Shown here one piece after another: positions 63,997-64,000 of a DNA stretch of 64,000 bases. This stretch comes from Sphingomonas hankookensis (lineage in GTDB: Bacteria; Pseudomonadota; Alphaproteobacteria; Sphingomonadales; Sphingomonadaceae). The number at the start of each line of letters is the position of its first letter. Position 1 is the stretch's first letter. The stretch lies in the NCBI RefSeq assembly GCF_001619955.1, contig NZ_LQQO01000001.1, positions 434,001 to 498,000 of the forward strand. The letters run 5' to 3'. The notes below the pieces were generated by a model. It ran no database searches, had not been told where the DNA came from, and worked only from the letters and a program-made list of their open reading frames with translations. Position numbers and translations under genes: made by a program.

Positions 63997-64000
63997 TCCT

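Overview
This window reads as chromosomal DNA of a GC-rich alphaproteobacterium, most likely a Sphingomonas-type member of the Sphingomonadales. The evidence is the mix of an alphaproteobacterial DksA, an RcdA (DUF1465) and a PopZ (DUF2497) homologue, a compact mreBCD-mrdA-rodA operon, a class II DAHP synthase, many exported carbohydrate-active enzymes and a TonB receptor. No phage, plasmid, transposase or CRISPR array was seen. The genus is an inference from gene content and was not tested by a search.

Layout. 1-4.1 kb: end of a host-attachment-like protein, a Ser/Thr-rich PEP-CTERM-like surface protein, dksA, two divergent DUF465 mini-proteins, rcdA and a nitronate monooxygenase-like enzyme. 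4.3-8.9 kb: a minus-strand metal module of two tandem TAT-lipoprotein ferritin-like paralogues and the Nramp transporter mntH, preceded by a LacI-type regulator. 9.0-11.4 kb: a PDZ protein, response regulator and histidine kinase with overlapping genes. 12.1-15.4 kb: a 1098-residue fusion of GH18-like, NodB deacetylase and GT2 domains. 15.7-19.1 kb: a trypsin-like serine protease autotransporter. 19.4-25.3 kb: two tRNA-Lys genes and the rod-shape operon, divergent from mutL.

27.2-33.1 kb: an unaccompanied molybdenum hydroxylase large subunit, a REP-like inverted pair, class II aroG, a TM2 protein and cysS. 33.2-37.3 kb: an SRPBCC/zinc-dehydrogenase pair behind a perfect palindrome, a 51-residue small ORF, isocitrate lyase and tRNA-Cys. 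37.4-43 kb: a pcm-like methyltransferase, tolC, popZ and valS. 43-48 kb: a REP cluster, a lipid kinase divergent from hemB, a GNAT enzyme, an MFS/spermidine-synthase-like gene broken by one extra base, and a lipoprotein. 48.4-48.8 kb: a 140-bp duplication carrying tRNA-Arg and its terminator.

48.8-56.5 kb: a hemicellulose-degradation island (GH43, GH27, GH43, FCD-type GntR regulator, SGNH esterase). 56.6-61.7 kb: an iron-uptake module (DUF4198 protein divergent from a TonB siderophore receptor, then DUF3649, PepSY and DUF3325 membrane proteins joined by ATGA overlaps) with a candidate Fur box. 61.7-64 kb: trmFO, DUF488 and DUF952 genes and an intergenic repeat.

The most interesting signals are: a ferritin-like paralogue that has lost most di-iron ligands beside an intact copy and mntH; the three-domain polysaccharide enzyme; a TAACGTWCCGTAA-like motif in three unrelated promoters; several perfect intergenic palindromes; and the single-base break in the MFS/spermidine-synthase gene.
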